In this document: positions 32,101 through 42,860 of the stretch, in pieces
Numbering within the stretch: position 1 is the first letter of the stretch
Layout of the letters: the number at the start of each line of letters is the position of its first letter
Assembly: GCA_947623455.1 (NCBI GenBank)
Contig: OX392530.1
Span: 36,363,405 to 36,427,404 of the forward strand
Origin: Mimachlamys varia
Lineage: Eukaryota > Mollusca > Bivalvia > Pectinida > Pectinidae
Reading direction: 5' to 3'
Length of the DNA stretch: 64,000 bases
Notes under the pieces: generated by a model
Databases searched by the model: none
Told to the model about the DNA's origin: nothing
What the model saw: the letters and a program-made list of their open reading frames with translations, nothing else
Program-made: the position numbers and the translations under genes

Positions 32101-33681
32101 AAGATATTTCTAACCTGGTAAGCATAATCATCATGACCTAAAGCAGTGTTTAATGAACAGCAGTTTGATTCCACGATATGTATTAGAGTTTTGGGGCAAT
32201 ATATAGACAATCTGTTTACTTGCGTTTTTTTTTTTTTGTACCAAGTGTATGAACAGTTAGACAACCTACATATATTGAATTTGATTCACTTGTTTTGCGC
32301 TTAATTTGAACACATTTTCTACTTATTGCTCAACTAAGCCGTTATCAAAACGCCCTACTACCATTCGTAGCCCCATTAAAATTAAAACAGGGCTTTAAAG
32401 TCTTATTGGGACACTGAATACTGCAGGAGTGGCATTAACGAGATGTGGATTTTGAAAACTCGAAAGATCTTTTGGTCAGTCTTGTGTATCCCCTACTCAA
32501 AAATGTTTCGTCTATCAACACATTTGATTTTTCCAGTCTGTACACTACCATACCAGATACCAAACTGAACGTCTCTCACTATCAGAGCCTTCTTTTTTAA
32601 GAATGGTGGAGGACGATACATTTATATTGTTGTGGGCTATCTTGGGGCATATTTTATAAAGAAAAACTAAAGCTCGTATGAAATATGCTGAGAAACATAC
32701 AGTACGAATGATTGAATTCCTGGTTGACAATATCTCTGTTGAGCTTGGGCTGTTGCCTTTCCAATGAGAACAAACTGTGCCAAACTCTTGGCTGACTTGT
32801 TTTTGTTTTCATACGAGCTTGATTTTGTCGAGGAGCTTATCAGGGCTGTTAAGAAAATTCTTGCCAAATCTTTCAACTTAACTTACCGGAACACCTAGTC
32901 TTATTATCTTGTGCTTTTACGAGAGTCTCCATGTAAATATTTCCTTTGTTCCTATTTTGCCTTTAGTTTAAATCGAGCTTGAGATTGTGGTTTTGTTGAA
33001 TTCTCTGATTCTTTTTTAACCCATCTGAACTTATAATCAAGGACATAATGCCAAAGAAAATTTCAGCAGCAGTTTCAGCGGTTTGTTTACGTTGGATACT
33101 GTTCTGGTTTGTATTAAATACACTTGAATAGTGTCGAATGATGCGTGGCATTTAAAGTCCCATCAACGACACAGCTTTTCAAAAGATTATATATTGACAT
33201 GCAAATTTAAATATAACAATATATATCACACTGACGTATAAGTCACACTCACATTCTTTTGCTGACGTACATAAGGCTTTGCTGGATTTAAATATCTCAT
33301 ATCTTTAGATCGTTACCTCTGGCCTGACAGGAACAATCGTCTACATATCTTGCATGGATTCATAATAGAAGATATGACTAACGGGACTTAGGCCTCGGCT
33401 AAAGAATTATCTTCGTTAAGAACTTTGACTTGGTAGTAAATCTGTTGTTGTCATCAAAAGAGTAAAACTTATGTATAAAGTATAAAATCTTAAAAAATAA
33501 AATTAAACTTGTCTCCCTTTATACAGATATATCCTACTTCTATAACTATTCAATCACATTGATTATAACTAATTTAAATATGGCACTACTTACATGACGA
33601 ATTAGCAAACTCCAAGAAAACAGCAATATATCCCATGAAAATAAATTGAATAATACCTCCTTTGCTCATATTAAACGTCAT
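20068..33681 (-). CDS. Gene B: FTP + eight EGF-like modules + TM receptor-like protein
   Basis: Predicted type I membrane protein. Coding exons (minus): 33681-33594, 31082-30873, 30252-29992, 29401-29264, 28741-28607, 28297-28163, 27524-27390, 26672-26538, 25627-25493, 24591-24457, 24151-24017, 20505-20480 and 20165-20068, about 588 codons so far. Order: signal peptide (29 aa), FTP lectin-like domain (~157 aa), eight 8-Cys EGF modules, a 9-residue juxtamembrane segment, and a TM helix. All junctions up to the micro-exon are phase 1, which lets EGF exons be added or lost without frame damage. The cytoplasmic exon(s) and stop were not found; the TM exon ends in a GTACCG donor. It resembles molluscan proteins named for multiple EGF-like domains (MEGF-like). 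Recognition or defence is plausible but unproved. Confidence 0.82.
20480..20505 (-). CDS. Gene B micro-exon, juxtamembrane
   Basis: 26 bases between ATGGTAG acceptor and GTAAGT donor. In phase with module 8 it reads AVNDPFSSK and ends in phase 0, which matches the phase-0 start of the transmembrane exon. It converts the phase-1 EGF series to phase 0. Confidence 0.65.
21060..21900 (-). pseudogene. Tc1/mariner-type transposase relic
   Basis: In gene B's long intron. A ~128-codon open piece (21445-21059) has NGRPHVTRLVLVFLAQ and SIIIEHLWHKMKRRL, which correspond to the second Asp region (here NGRPH instead of DNARPH) and the catalytic Glu region of Tc1-like DD34E transposases. Frames upstream to ~21900 show 'MDES'-like and 'SSVIVL'-like remnants in several frames. 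The copy is dead. Confidence 0.6.
22420..23062 (+). mobile_element. Penelope-like family, RT C-terminus plus tail (copy 4)
   Basis: Opens with KLYDERDDSNFPIMNFPFLD, continues YGVYMSQLIRYSTACSKYRD, LLTNKLTTQGFERCRL and KFYGRHLCLIE, then the non-coding tail to 'aacgcttcggttttct'. It lies in gene B's intron between EGF module 8 and the micro-exon. Confidence 0.78.
23331..23469. repeat. Foldback, ~37-bp arms
   Basis: 'ggttacatcataggaacc' with 'gcaatatgtcagt' at the left is inverted at the right ('actgacatattgc', 'ggttcctatgatataacc'). About 65 bases of spacer. Small MITE-like structure in gene B's intron. Confidence 0.75.
24017..24151 (-). CDS. Gene B EGF-like module 8
   Basis: 135 bases, acceptor CAATCAG, donor GTATTT. 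Reads (A)CNTTSYGNNCDTICHC, DRFTGLCNVTGC and WIGSACDQG. Confidence 0.85.
24457..24591 (-). CDS. Gene B EGF-like module 7 (duplicated block)
   Basis: Third copy of the block. It differs by KYACNCATPGCEAIAGNCIV and ends CNAG; splice sites and cysteines are intact. Confidence 0.86.
24678..24961 (+). mobile_element. tRNA-derived SINE, gene B intron (copy 1)
   Basis: The tRNA-like head has an A box (tggtctaatggtaggac) and a B box (gttcgagtccc), then a body ending 'gccctttaaggtcatg'. It is shorter than copies 2 and 3 just after the B box. It lies antisense to gene B next to EGF module 7. Confidence 0.8.
25493..25627 (-). CDS. Gene B EGF-like module 6 (duplicated block)
   Basis: Same exon as module 5 with few substitutions (CNTGRYGPDC; AIAGNCTVPGC). 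Splice sites and all eight cysteines are kept. Confidence 0.86.
25711..26037 (+). mobile_element. tRNA-derived SINE, gene B intron (copy 2)
   Basis: Same SINE, with 'gtgttatatccttgagcaag' after the B box intact. Part of the second tandem block, next to EGF module 6. Confidence 0.8.
26538..26672 (-). CDS. Gene B EGF-like module 5 (duplicated block)
   Basis: 135 bases, acceptor TTTATAG, donor GTATTA. Reads (A)CNTSRYGPDCKYTCNC through WQGSTCNTG. It is nearly identical to modules 6 and 7, including its flanking intron, so these three arose by recent tandem block duplication. Confidence 0.86.
26762..27073 (+). mobile_element. tRNA-derived SINE, gene B intron (copy 3)
   Basis: Same SINE with a more decayed head ('catagcggtctaaagatgg', 'gctccattcccgg'). 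Next to EGF module 5. The three copies reflect block duplication, not three insertions. Confidence 0.78.
27390..27524 (-). CDS. Gene B EGF-like module 4
   Basis: 135 bases, acceptor GTTTCAG, donor GTAACA. Reads (V)CTVGHFGKDCKQTCHC through WEGPNCDKG, eight cysteines. Confidence 0.86.
28163..28297 (-). CDS. Gene B EGF-like module 3
   Basis: 135 bases, acceptor AATTCAG, donor GTACGG. Reads (A)CGAGRFGKNCLETCHC through WTGVACDKG, eight cysteines. Confidence 0.86.
28607..28741 (-). CDS. Gene B EGF-like module 2
   Basis: 135 bases, phase 1-1, acceptor TTTTAG, donor GTAATC. Reads (E)CMSGTFGMNCNHTCHC through WQGHDCAEG with eight cysteines. Confidence 0.86.
29100..29215 (-). mobile_element. Possible tRNA-related SINE fragment
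   Basis: On the minus strand 'ggcctggtggtaacgtcctgg' resembles an A box and 'ggtctcgtgtttgcgacctg' a decayed B box. It sits in the intron between EGF modules 1 and 2 of gene B. No full SINE body is seen. Confidence 0.4.
29264..29401 (-). CDS. Gene B exon 4: EGF-like module 1
   Basis: 138 bases, 46 residues, eight Cys (GCPIKHYGLNNC..., CHCDVGGC, LCDVTGC, WMGPTC). Orthologous in position to 362-225 and 53734-53597. Confidence 0.87.
29992..30252 (-). CDS. Gene B exon 3: C-terminal half of FTP domain
   Basis: 261 bases with the same boundaries as in A and C. Contains PFRLSGFYLYVSN, HLCYHDDTKD, CPVEGQYVIFYNKRP and VELCEVQVFG. Confidence 0.88.
30873..31082 (-). CDS. Gene B exon 2: N-terminal half of FTP domain
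   Basis: 210 bases, TAG acceptor, GTGAGT donor. Reads (Y)NIALGKQASQSTTY, ADKAVDGT and CSSTNPTGSREAWWKVDLQQ, the FTP first-half signature. Confidence 0.88.
32310..33012 (+). mobile_element. Penelope-like family, internal and 3' fragment (copy 5)
   Basis: Plus-strand frames include LADLFLFSYELDFVEELI and LAKSFNLT (RT region before the YIDD box), then a deletion into the tail 'acacctagtcttattatc'. Lies in gene B intron 1; the matching insertion is in gene C intron 1 at 55975-56540. Confidence 0.75.
33013..33593. repeat. Intron 1 block shared by genes B and C
   Basis: 'acccatctgaacttataatc', 'gttggatactgtt', 'aaagtcccatcaacgacaca' and the stretch up to the exon 1 donor are found again at 56545-57103. 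The last ~250 bases are also recognisable in gene A (11745-12058). This is duplicated gene background, not a transposon. Confidence 0.85.
33594..33681 (-). CDS. Gene B exon 1: signal peptide
   Basis: Encodes MTFNMSKGG, the hydrophobic IIQFIFMGYIAVFLEF and ANSS, then one base before a GTAAGT donor. Upstream, an acceptor (TCTTACACAG) at 33771 suggests 5' UTR bases 33770-33682 lie in the same exon. Confidence 0.85.
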
Positions 33682-33929
33682 GATGAAGTAAATAATGAAA
33701 AATGCGTCGTTCTCGACGATCTCCACCCGTATCGACACCAGGAAGTTTACCGAGCGAGATAAGAGAACGACTGTGTAAGAGAGAAATGATATATCAAATA
33801 CACATGATTTCACATTTAGATAACAGCGTGTTTTAAGTCAACAAGAGGCTCAAGGGCCTTTACAACCATCTGACTACAAACTGAAAGTAAATCATACTAC
33901 TGAGTAAAATAATGATTGCACAATCATAT

Positions 33930-34440
33930 TAAAAAATGGCCGCATAGTTTGCCATGTTCAAGTTTTTTTCGAACCATGAAAATAACAACATTTTAATGGA
34001 CATCTTTTCCTTAACACCCAAACGAATTTTCTACTCAACTGCACCAGTAGTCCTTGAGAAGAAGTTTAAATGTGTTTTTTCAAAATGGTGGCTATGGCAG
34101 CCATCTTGGACGTCGGACCTACCCGGAAAAAATCCAACTTTTAGTCAGGACCATCGCATGATTATTTCAGTCAAGTTTCAGCTCAATCAAACTGGAAGAA
34201 CTTGTGAAGAAGTTTTAAAAGTGTTATTTTTAAGAAAGCGGCTGTTGTGGCCATCTTGGATTTTGGACCTACTCGAAAAATAACAGCACTTGGTCAAGAC
34301 CATCTCAAGATCATTTCAGGTATGTTTCAGCTGCTCAATCGCACCAATGGAACTTGAGAAGAAGTTTGAAATGTGACCAGTTTACGCACGGCGAACGACG
34401 ACGGACAACGCACGATGACTATGATACAAGTTAAAAGCGT
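33930..34440 (+). repeat. Dispersed repeat, 'gccatcttgga' family
   Basis: Two internal lines of 'gccatcttgga...ttggacctac' type followed by 'aagaagtttgaaatgtgacc' and the GACGACGGACAAC tail. A truncated copy lies at 57460-57595 upstream of gene C, where the DDE transposase remnant begins. The 109-codon frame inside it is not a gene. Confidence 0.6.
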
Positions 34441-34679
34441 TTACTGTAAGTCAATACGAAAAAAAGATATTGTGAGGACAAGATAAAAAGGAAACATACG
34501 TTATCTCTAGGTGAAATTTGGTGTCGAATATCTTTGTATTGCAAAGTAAATAGAAAACAAATGAAGAACATAAATATCCTTAAAAGACATAACAACAAGT
34601 AGACAGACATGTTATTGTCATAAAAACAATTCGCTCGTTGATTTGTAAATGTGAAAACGTTTAAGGTTTAGAAGAGGGC

Positions 34680-35020
34680 AACCATAGTTTATTTCGAATA
34701 TGCTGTGAGAATGAAATCTACAGATTAATCATAGAATAGGATTTCCATTAGTTGTCGGTTACTTTATGTTATTGCTAAGCTTTCGGGCTAATAACTTTAA
34801 TATTTGAAGTTCAACACTAGTGAAAACTGCCTGGATTCACAGATACATGTACATACATGGCAAAGGCTTCAAAGAGCATTTTATGAGGAGCTTACTGACA
34901 TTTTAGCTCGCTACTGGCGTCTGCTTCGAACAACCGGAAATGTACATGTCAAACCAATGAAATGGGACAGGAACACTTCTGACTTTTGACCCTATATCAA
35001 TCCGCCATTACATATGAAAA
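34680..35020 (+). repeat. Dispersed repeat shared with the MITE at 61436-61890
   Basis: The strip starting 'gaagttcaacactagtgaaa' and translating NCLDSQIHVHTWQRLQ is the diverged counterpart of the minus strand at 61823-61632 (NCLDSQIFTLQRLQ). Codon-like similarity is incidental to repeat homology; terminal repeats are not clear here. Confidence 0.5.
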
Positions 35021-35529
35021 TTCACATTTACTCTCACTCCTCTCAAACGTAATGTTCTCCTGTTAAGTAATATTACATTATAACTTTCCCCGACATTTGT
35101 TCGTTTTAATGTTCAGCTGAATATTCTGTTAAGATCCTTAAAGATGAATATTAGTTAAAAACGTAAAGATCGACAGGGGTTGACGATCTTACCCGGTTTC
35201 ATGTAGGATTTGAATTTGTGGTAAGCTTTTAAAAACCAAATGTAGTCACATGTTACAATGTAATTTTCTCACCAAGACGCCATTTTCTTCAAGTCGCAAC
35301 TGAAGTTGATATTTGTTCTTGTGTGTTATTTATAGTGTGTGTCAGTAGATATATATCTCGGTAAACTGTCTGACCACGTGTACTTCCGTCAGGGCAAAAA
35401 AGGGGGATTTTTCGGCTACTTTAGAAATAAGTTCATATTAGTTGCATTATTAGGCTACATATACATTTAGGTAAATGTATACAGATAATGATAATAAAAC
35501 AAAATTTCAAAAAATGACTTTTCAGGACG

Positions 35530-36285
35530 GGTAACAAAAATCTTGCCAAATCTTTCACTTTCACTTTCAGGTATATCGACGATGTGTCTATAAACAACAA
35601 GACGTTTGCTGACCTAGTCGATCGTATATACTCTACTGAACTTGAGATTAAAGACACAACAGACTCTCCTATATCAGCTTCTTACTTCGATCTTTACTTA
35701 AACTATGACACTTACTACTAAGCTGTATAATAAACGGGACGATTTCGATTTTCCGATCGTGAACTTTTCCTTCATTGATAGTAACATCCCTGCTTTTACA
35801 TCCTATGGTATTTGCATGTCGTAGTTGATTCGCTATTATAGGGCTTGCTCAGAATATCGATATTTTCGTGATAGATGTCAGCTGCTGACGAACAGGTATA
35901 CGGCACAGGAATTCGAGAGATGCAGGATGATGAAGACTACGGGCAAGTTTTTTGGTCGTCATCTTGGTCCCATTTAGTAATATTATGTATCATTGTGTGA
36001 TATGAAGATGGATGTTTTTGAGTATGTTCATTAGTGTGCTTAATGTGATTGACAATAATGAGTCGGTTCTCATTTTGAGGCCTTGGTGTTTACATTGATG
36101 TGGCCAAGATTTACATGGCGGGTGTCGTCGATGAAGCAGAACACGCTTACTCTTCCGGAACACATGGTCTTATTCTCTTGTGCTTTTACGAGAGTCTCCA
36201 TGTAAATCTTTCCTTTGTTGCTATTTTGCCCCTAGTTTAATTGATTTTGAGTTCGTATTATGGTTTTGTTGACGCTTTGGTATTC
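35530..36285 (+). mobile_element. Penelope-like family, RT palm to 3' end (copy 6)
   Basis: Carries the catalytic box as YIDDVSINNKTFADLVDRIY, then frameshifts, KLYNKRDDFDFPIVNF, the LIRYYRACSEYRYF line and the full tail to 'gacgctttggtattcttgg'. Several stops; dead. Confidence 0.8.
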
Positions 36286-37754
36286 TTGGTATTTATCAAT
36301 GAAAGGTATCTTACGCACCTGACCCTTCTGTCATCTTCCAGTGGGTGAGCACTCTAAAGTCAGTATTAGATCCGCGCTATCATACAGAGGCAAGTACACC
36401 AACATACCCTATTCTTAGCACACAACGTTAACATTTCCACAACACATTCCAGTCTGCACAACTGTAAATAAGTACGTGCATAGTCAGGGCTAAACTATTG
36501 TTGAATCAGTATTTGTATTCTAAATGTACACAGAAAAGTTGAGAAAGAACCACTCATGATAATATGCCAACCCTTTTGCAGGACCTATAAACTAGAATTT
36601 GTAAAATTTTGATCTAAACGGCTTACACGTGAATATTTTATTTTAAAAGCTAAACATCCACTTTCGAGTTTTATCTAGAAATTTCTATTGATAAAAGAAC
36701 ACGTGTAGGTTGGCATTGTTTAATTAGATGAGGTCTTTTGAGTTTTTGCTCTGCATTGTTTTTAAATAACAATGACTAATTCAATTAAAGTAAGGCTTTG
36801 TAAAATTGAAAAGAAATATCTATCACTTTGGAACATTCTCTTCCTAAACATGCTTCCCGTACGTATGTAAGTTTGGTTTTCGACATCTATCATTTTAATG
36901 CCTCATCAAAACTAACAGAACGTCTTTTTTTTCTAAGTATTATGTAAGAAGAAAGGCAAGCAGGGATATAAATGCATGATGTATAATGCTGTAGATTACT
37001 CGGGAGTATATTTTGTGAAAAGGTACATTACTAGGTCATAATTAATTGACCATCGTTTTCGAGCTCGGCGGTTGGTTTTCCAGCAGTCCGTAGGTATTTT
37101 AGGTAAACAAAGAATGTCCTTGTTCTGTGGCCGAGTGGTTAAGGTGTTCCACAGCTGCTTGAGTTTCTGTCAATGTATAAGAAAATTGTTTATATATATG
37201 GAGCCGTGGCCCATTACAGAATGTAATGGAAGTATTCCAATGTTATTTCTCAACTATTTGTAAACAATGCACATAACTTACTTGTTGTGAGGCTGTCGTG
37301 CAATTTTTAGACTAAACACATTTCTGATAAATTTAGATATTAATCCACCACAGAGTATAGAAATGTTTTTGGCATATTGTATTAAGAATATTACCTTAGG
37401 TGCCTACTTAACAAATTAAATAACTTAAAGAGTTTGACAATTAAATATATTTTGTACTACTGGAATAAGATGTCCCCTGCCTAAAAATATGTTATTTACA
37501 TGAGTTTTGTTAGGTACAGTACCCATCGCAAATTGTTGTTGGCGTATATATGTGTGGAACAAATTCTGCATTATGTTTAAGATTCACGTGTTGACATGGC
37601 GGTCCTCTACACCCGCTCTATCGCACATCCGGTTAATGCATAAGTTGTCTGAATGCACAAAATACAAATATTTTTATAAGTACTACAACCATCGTATGTT
37701 CTATTTTGATATTTAATTTAAAGATTAACTTGAATCATTTTTGTTTATGTTATG
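36286..37754. other. No gene recognised
   Basis: AT-rich sequence. At 37118-37150 'tgtggccgagtggttaaggt' looks like a tRNA-Ser/Leu A box, but no B box follows, so at most a SINE stub. Confidence 0.4.
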
Positions 37755-37850
37755 GATGTATAACACAAAAAATAAAACCGGATTGTACTCATAATAAACC
37801 GCGAAGTGGTTTATGATGAGAGTACACTTCGGTTTTTTTGTGCTATAACC
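37755..37850. repeat. Foldback, ~42-bp arms
   Basis: 'tataacacaaaaaataaaac', 'cgg', 'gtactcat' and 'aataaacc' are inverted after a 'gcgaag' loop as 'tggttta', 'gagtac', 'ttcggttttttt' and 'gtgctata'. Strong hairpin of roughly 95 bases. Confidence 0.8.
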
Positions 37851-38199
37851 CTATAACGTAAAAACAGATTCATGTTCATCCTTATTAGGGTTTTTACCCA
37901 CCTGATGAAAAGATCTTTTATTTCAGTTATGTTTATTATTATTCTTCTTCCTCTTCGTATTCTTCTACATTTAATTTAATGGAAACGATTGCTCTAAAAT
38001 GGTAATTTTCAAGAATGTCCAAAATCTAATATGGCCGCCATGTCGTCATATGAAAATAACCCTTAAACCGCCATATCTGAAATATTTGATTGTACAAAGT
38101 TTGTAGTTTGCAATCACGACAAAAACGAAGATGAAATGATATAGTAAGTAAAATTGAATTTCAAGTTGGCAATAGTTTTGTTGAGTTAGGAGGAAAGAA

Positions 38200-38975
38200 T
38201 TTCCAGCAGACTGTTGGCACGTGCCCCACTATTACCTGACTTGTTGCGAAAGGGCCAATCAGGACAAGTAACAAAAACATTTAACTTTACTTTCAGATAT
38301 ATCGACGAAGGGTTGTCTATAAACAACAAAGAGTTTGCTGACCACTTCGATCGTATCAACCCTTCTGAATTGATTTTGATTCTTCTACATCAGCTGCTTA
38401 CCGCGATATGTACTTAAACTACGACCAACATGGACAGCTTACTATTAAGCTATCAATAAATTACGTTACGATTTCAATTTTCCGACCGGGAACTTTCTTT
38501 TTCTTCATAGTAACTTGCTTCTCCAACCGATGGTGGTTAAATGTCGCAGTTGATTCGATATTCTAGGGCTTGCTCTGAATGTCGTCATTTTCGTGATCGA
38601 TGTCAACTGCTGACAAACAAACTAACCATACAAGCATACGAGAGATGCAGGTTGATAAGAACTATGGGCAAGCAAGTTTTATGGTCGCCTTCTTTGTCTC
38701 ATTGAGAAATATTTTGTATCTTCAAGTGATATGAAGATGGACGTTTTTTAGTATGCTCATAAGTGTGTTTACTTGTTGTGATTCAAAAATGACACTCGGT
38801 TTTCATTTTGAGAACTTGATGTTTACTTGGATGTGACAAAGATTTACATGGCGGTTGTCGTCGATGAAATATAGGACATTTACTCTCCTGGGACACCTGG
38901 TCTTATTCTCTTGTACAGTTTTCTTGTCTAGTTCGGATTATGATTTTGATCACGCTTTGGTATTCTCTAATTTAT
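38200..38975 (+). mobile_element. Penelope-like family, RT palm to 3' end (copy 7)
   Basis: Has LLPDLLRKG, TKTFNFTFRYIDEGLSINN and EFADHFDRINPSE, then broken frames and the tail. The catalytic box reads YIDE, not YIDD, so the second Asp is lost. Non-functional. Confidence 0.78.
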
Positions 38976-40064
38976 TTTATAAAATATTTGTAGATATTTG
39001 CCATATTAAACCTTTTGCCATTACATGTTAATACAATAAATTTCAAAGAAAATGCTCGCTGTTGAGTCAAAAATTTTTTTTTTTTTCATTTTCCTTTTTC
39101 TTGATATTTCTAATAGGACGATAGATAATGTCATCTCGATAAAAGAGATGTATTCATTTCTTCCCAAGTTTCCAAACCATAGAGAATTGATATTTCACGT
39201 ATAAATTGATTAATGGCAATTGGTTAATAGGTTTGAAAATATGAATGACATTGACCCACTTTGAAGGTAACAAGGGTCAAATATCTTAAAATCTTTAAAT
39301 TACATTTGCTTCATTAACACGATAAATATAGTGATTTTTCTTCTTCAGCACATACTATGACCACTTCCAATCAATAAATTTGAAAAAAAAGTGGTCTAAA
39401 AAATCAACTTCCGGTTTTCTACCAGAAACTTTGGGTAGCAAATTTAAAAATATGCCAAGGTCACTGGCTATCACTGGTGAAAGGGAAGTAAATCGCAAAT
39501 GATGTAAGAGTAACCTCCCTTTTAAGAAACACCAAATCGGCCAAACATGTAGGTGTGGAAAGCCCGTCAAATTATAAGCCAACAATATCTAGTAATTTAA
39601 TCTAAACCTTGCGAAAATTCACTTTATAAATGGACCCTTTTCTCTTATAAATTATTACGCTGCTGCATCAGCCAATCAAAACGACGTTATATACGGCAAC
39701 GTCATTTTTTATGTGATGGGCTGATAAAATAATGTTAAGCCAATGAAAATGCTTGTTTCAAACAAGATTAATATTAATATTTCAATCGAATGTAATGGGC
39801 AATGTGTTAAAATCATCATTTATATGTAAGATATTCACAAACGACAACGGATTTGAAGTTAAATAAAGCTAAATGTTTAAGTAATGTTTAGTGAATGGTG
39901 TAAAATTGTTCCTTGTGCATCTACAAGAACCATAACATCCATGGCCTGACAGTTTAATGAAGAAACATATTTTGACTGAGTTGACTTTTCTTCCATGTTT
40001 TAGCTTTTGGAAGGTTGCATTATTATTTTCAAATGTGAGTAAGTATATGTATATTATAACCTAC

Positions 40065-40151
40065 CTTTAGGACAGTCATCGGTTGGTTTGCATTCATGTT
40101 ACTATGGATATCGTCAAACACGAGTCTCTACCTTCCAACTTCAAATGCTCC
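40065..40151 (-). other. Exon-like segment with strong splice sites
   Basis: Acceptor TTTCTTTCCCCAG and donor GTAGGT bracket 87 bases, but all three frames have a stop. An ATG near the 3' end opens MNANQPMTVLK into the donor, so it could be a 5' UTR/first exon or a non-coding exon. Confidence 0.3.
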
Positions 40152-40458
40152 CTGGGGAAAGAAATAAGCAAATGTTTACACATACAAATCACCTGTTTCT
40201 TCCACAGGTTCACGGTGAATATACGCTTGTTATTCAATAAGTTGTAATTGCATATGTATTTAAAAATGTAAATAAAGATATCGGTTATGATAATGATTTA
40301 AGTAAGCTAGGGCATCGATACTTTATCTGATGATACCATATGTAATACGTTATGAGTAATATCACTTTTTTTCTTTTTCTAGAAATTCACCCTATTTGGT
40401 GTTTGTTACAAAAGTGAAAGTTTGTAAATGCATCTTTCTTTTTCTTTATCTACATTGT

Positions 40459-42328
40459 TGTAGTCTAGTCAATTTATGATTTAACATTGAACTAATTGCA
40501 ACAGAATTTATTCTTTCATTTTTTGGTAGATGAGTATCATACTTATAACAGAAAAAAAGTATCAGAAAATACCAATGGGGGAAAGTGGTTTTTTGGCCTT
40601 CTAAAGGATCAGGAAAATTAAGAAAATCACACATATAGCCATATTTGAAGTGTAATATCTACTTAATTTGTAACACTGGACATAGGAATTTAACAATATG
40701 TAAATATCAACTAATATAGAAAACAGAAATGCCAAAATCTTCCAACCAAGGTATTGTGTTGAAAAACTAGAGATCTGTCAATATGGCTGAAGAGCATTTT
40801 TAACAAGCCTATATTGGCTTTTGTTGTCTTTTTAAATGCAGAGAAAATATTAATTTACATCAGTATCATTTCCAGTTTTTATTCTTTTGATTTGATTTTG
40901 ATTTCTTAAAATATTACTTTGAATTTAATTTACTCAATGACCAATGGTACATTCACAAACGAAAAAAAAAATATCCATCATCAAATCTGGCAAATTGTGC
41001 TGAATTTATGATATTTTATGTCCAAATTAAACGATTTACCAATTTCTGAAGCATATTATTTGAATGAGGGCAAAGCAAATTAATTAAAGCATCTTAAATC
41101 TATTTATGTATGAGCAACACTTACTGCTCATACTAATTTTGGTAGGATGAGTTTACAAATGTAGCCAAGTTTTGATGGTGAGAACTCCACTCCATGCATA
41201 TTTGGCTCAGTCCTGGAAAAATGAGAGTCCATGATTCTGAACAACAAAAAATGGATTTTTCTCCGCATTTGTTTTTCAATTAACAAATGACTTTGTCAGT
41301 AAAGCCACCTTAAATGCATGTAATTACTTAACTGTATTTGAAGTTTAACATTCATACCACTTCATAGTTTTATCAAAAATTATGTATCCCCAATGCTTTG
41401 CTATAGGAGAAAAGAAAAAAATCTGATTTGTTTAAATATAAAATATTATTTCAACCTTATATCAATTGATTTAAAATGGACTTGTTATGGTAGTAATTCC
41501 TACCAAAAATGTTGGCAATCGTACGTAACATAAAAAATATACACTAATTTTCATTGTTCAAAATCATGGACATTTTCAGCAGCTCAGTCAAAATTGCACG
41601 AAATGAGGATTTAATCAGCCTGAATTGGTTCACTTTTTCTAGAAGTCTTCACCAAGATGACGTTTCTGTTAAGAAAAATATGCATAGAAAATAATTTGAT
41701 GAGCTTTAAGCAAGTCTTTTGATGTAACCTAAAAACATGTTACATAAATTGAGAAGTTGTTCAATTTGGACCTCCAGATAGCTCTAAATAAGCACTACCG
41801 GTCAACTTCGAAGGTTCATAAATGTTAATGAATGAAAACAAAATCTCTGACATAAAATTATGAATTACAGATTACCTAATTCAATGCAATTAAACTAAGC
41901 ACAAATGGATATTAATCTTGATAATTGGTATTTTTTTTATTCAAAATGACAAGAGAAGGCATTATCGTCGTTTTAAAAATGAATATTGCCCATATTGACA
42001 GGTCAATATTCCATTAAACTCCATAAGACCATATTTATTTTTTGACACATTTGTACTGTAGATTGGTTGGTCCTGCCATACTGTTAAATTCATATGTCTA
42101 GTGTTACAAATGAGGTAGATATTACAATTCAAATATGGTTAAACGTGTGATTTTCTTACTTCTCCTGATCCTTTAGAAGGCCAAAAAAACACTTTCCCCC
42201 ATTGATATTTTCTGATACTTTTTTTCTGTCATAAGTATGATGGTCATTAACCAAAAAATGAAAGATTAAATTCTGTTGCAATTAGTTCTAGGTTAGCCCC
42301 CTTTTTTGGCTAATTTGACTGGACTATT
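40459..42328. mobile_element. Long-TIR foldback element, 1.87 kb, TA ends
   Basis: Bases 40461-40690 recur inverted at 42090-42326: 'gaactaattgcaacagaatt', 'tactttttttctg'-type and 'cctgatcctttagaaggcc' blocks match across arms. The outer ends pair as TAGTC(C/T)AGTCAA, with TA at both sides (Tc1/mariner-like duplication). Weaker inverted similarity continues inward ('ctgtcaatatgg' near 40775, inverted near 41990). No ORF for a transposase. Confidence 0.78.
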
Positions 42329-42478
42329 GCTGTACATTTTCAATAACAATCCTGAACGGACCAAGAGAAGAAACAATATAGATTATATTAAAGATTTATA
42401 ATTATAAACTTAAAAACAGATATCGACAAGACATGTTTCTCTAAGCCATGTAATATTATAATTAATGGGTCTTCATGT

Positions 42479-42532
42479 CAGTATTTTATTTATTCATATT
42501 TTGCCTCTAGGTGACGCTTTGGTATTCTTCGA
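42479..42532 (+). mobile_element. Penelope-like family, extreme 3' stub (copy 8)
   Basis: Only the terminal ~55 bases: 'ttcatattttgcctctag', then 'gtgacgctttggtattctt'. Shows the family 3' end again. Confidence 0.55.
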
Positions 42533-42839
42533 ATTTTTTTTAAAAACATAATTGTACTTACCGAAAAATTCACCATGGTCTTGTCCAAATGGTTTATTTG
42601 TCGATCATGATCATGTCAAAGGAAACATAACTGGTAGTTGTGTGTCAAACACATATTAATACAACCAATAGAAGGCACTTGTTCATACAAACCTCCATAC
42701 CTGCATACACGAGTATAGGTAGTAGATATCACGTGACATGTGAACACTACAGGTGTACATACAACACAGGAAAATTGGTAACGTACAGCACGTAACACGG
42801 ACACTGCAGATACACGTATATCATGTAGGGTTGACAGGT

Positions 42840-42860
42840 GGGGGGGGGGGGGGGGGGGGT
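42840..42860 (+). repeat. Poly(G) run, 21 bases
   Basis: Uninterrupted G tract just downstream (in gene sense) of the last EGF-type exon at 43044. On the minus strand it is a C run. Confidence 0.9.

Noticed and set aside
33954..34283. 109-codon plus frame
   Set aside because: Lies in the dispersed 'gccatcttgga' repeat and contains two similar repeat lines; no family resemblance.
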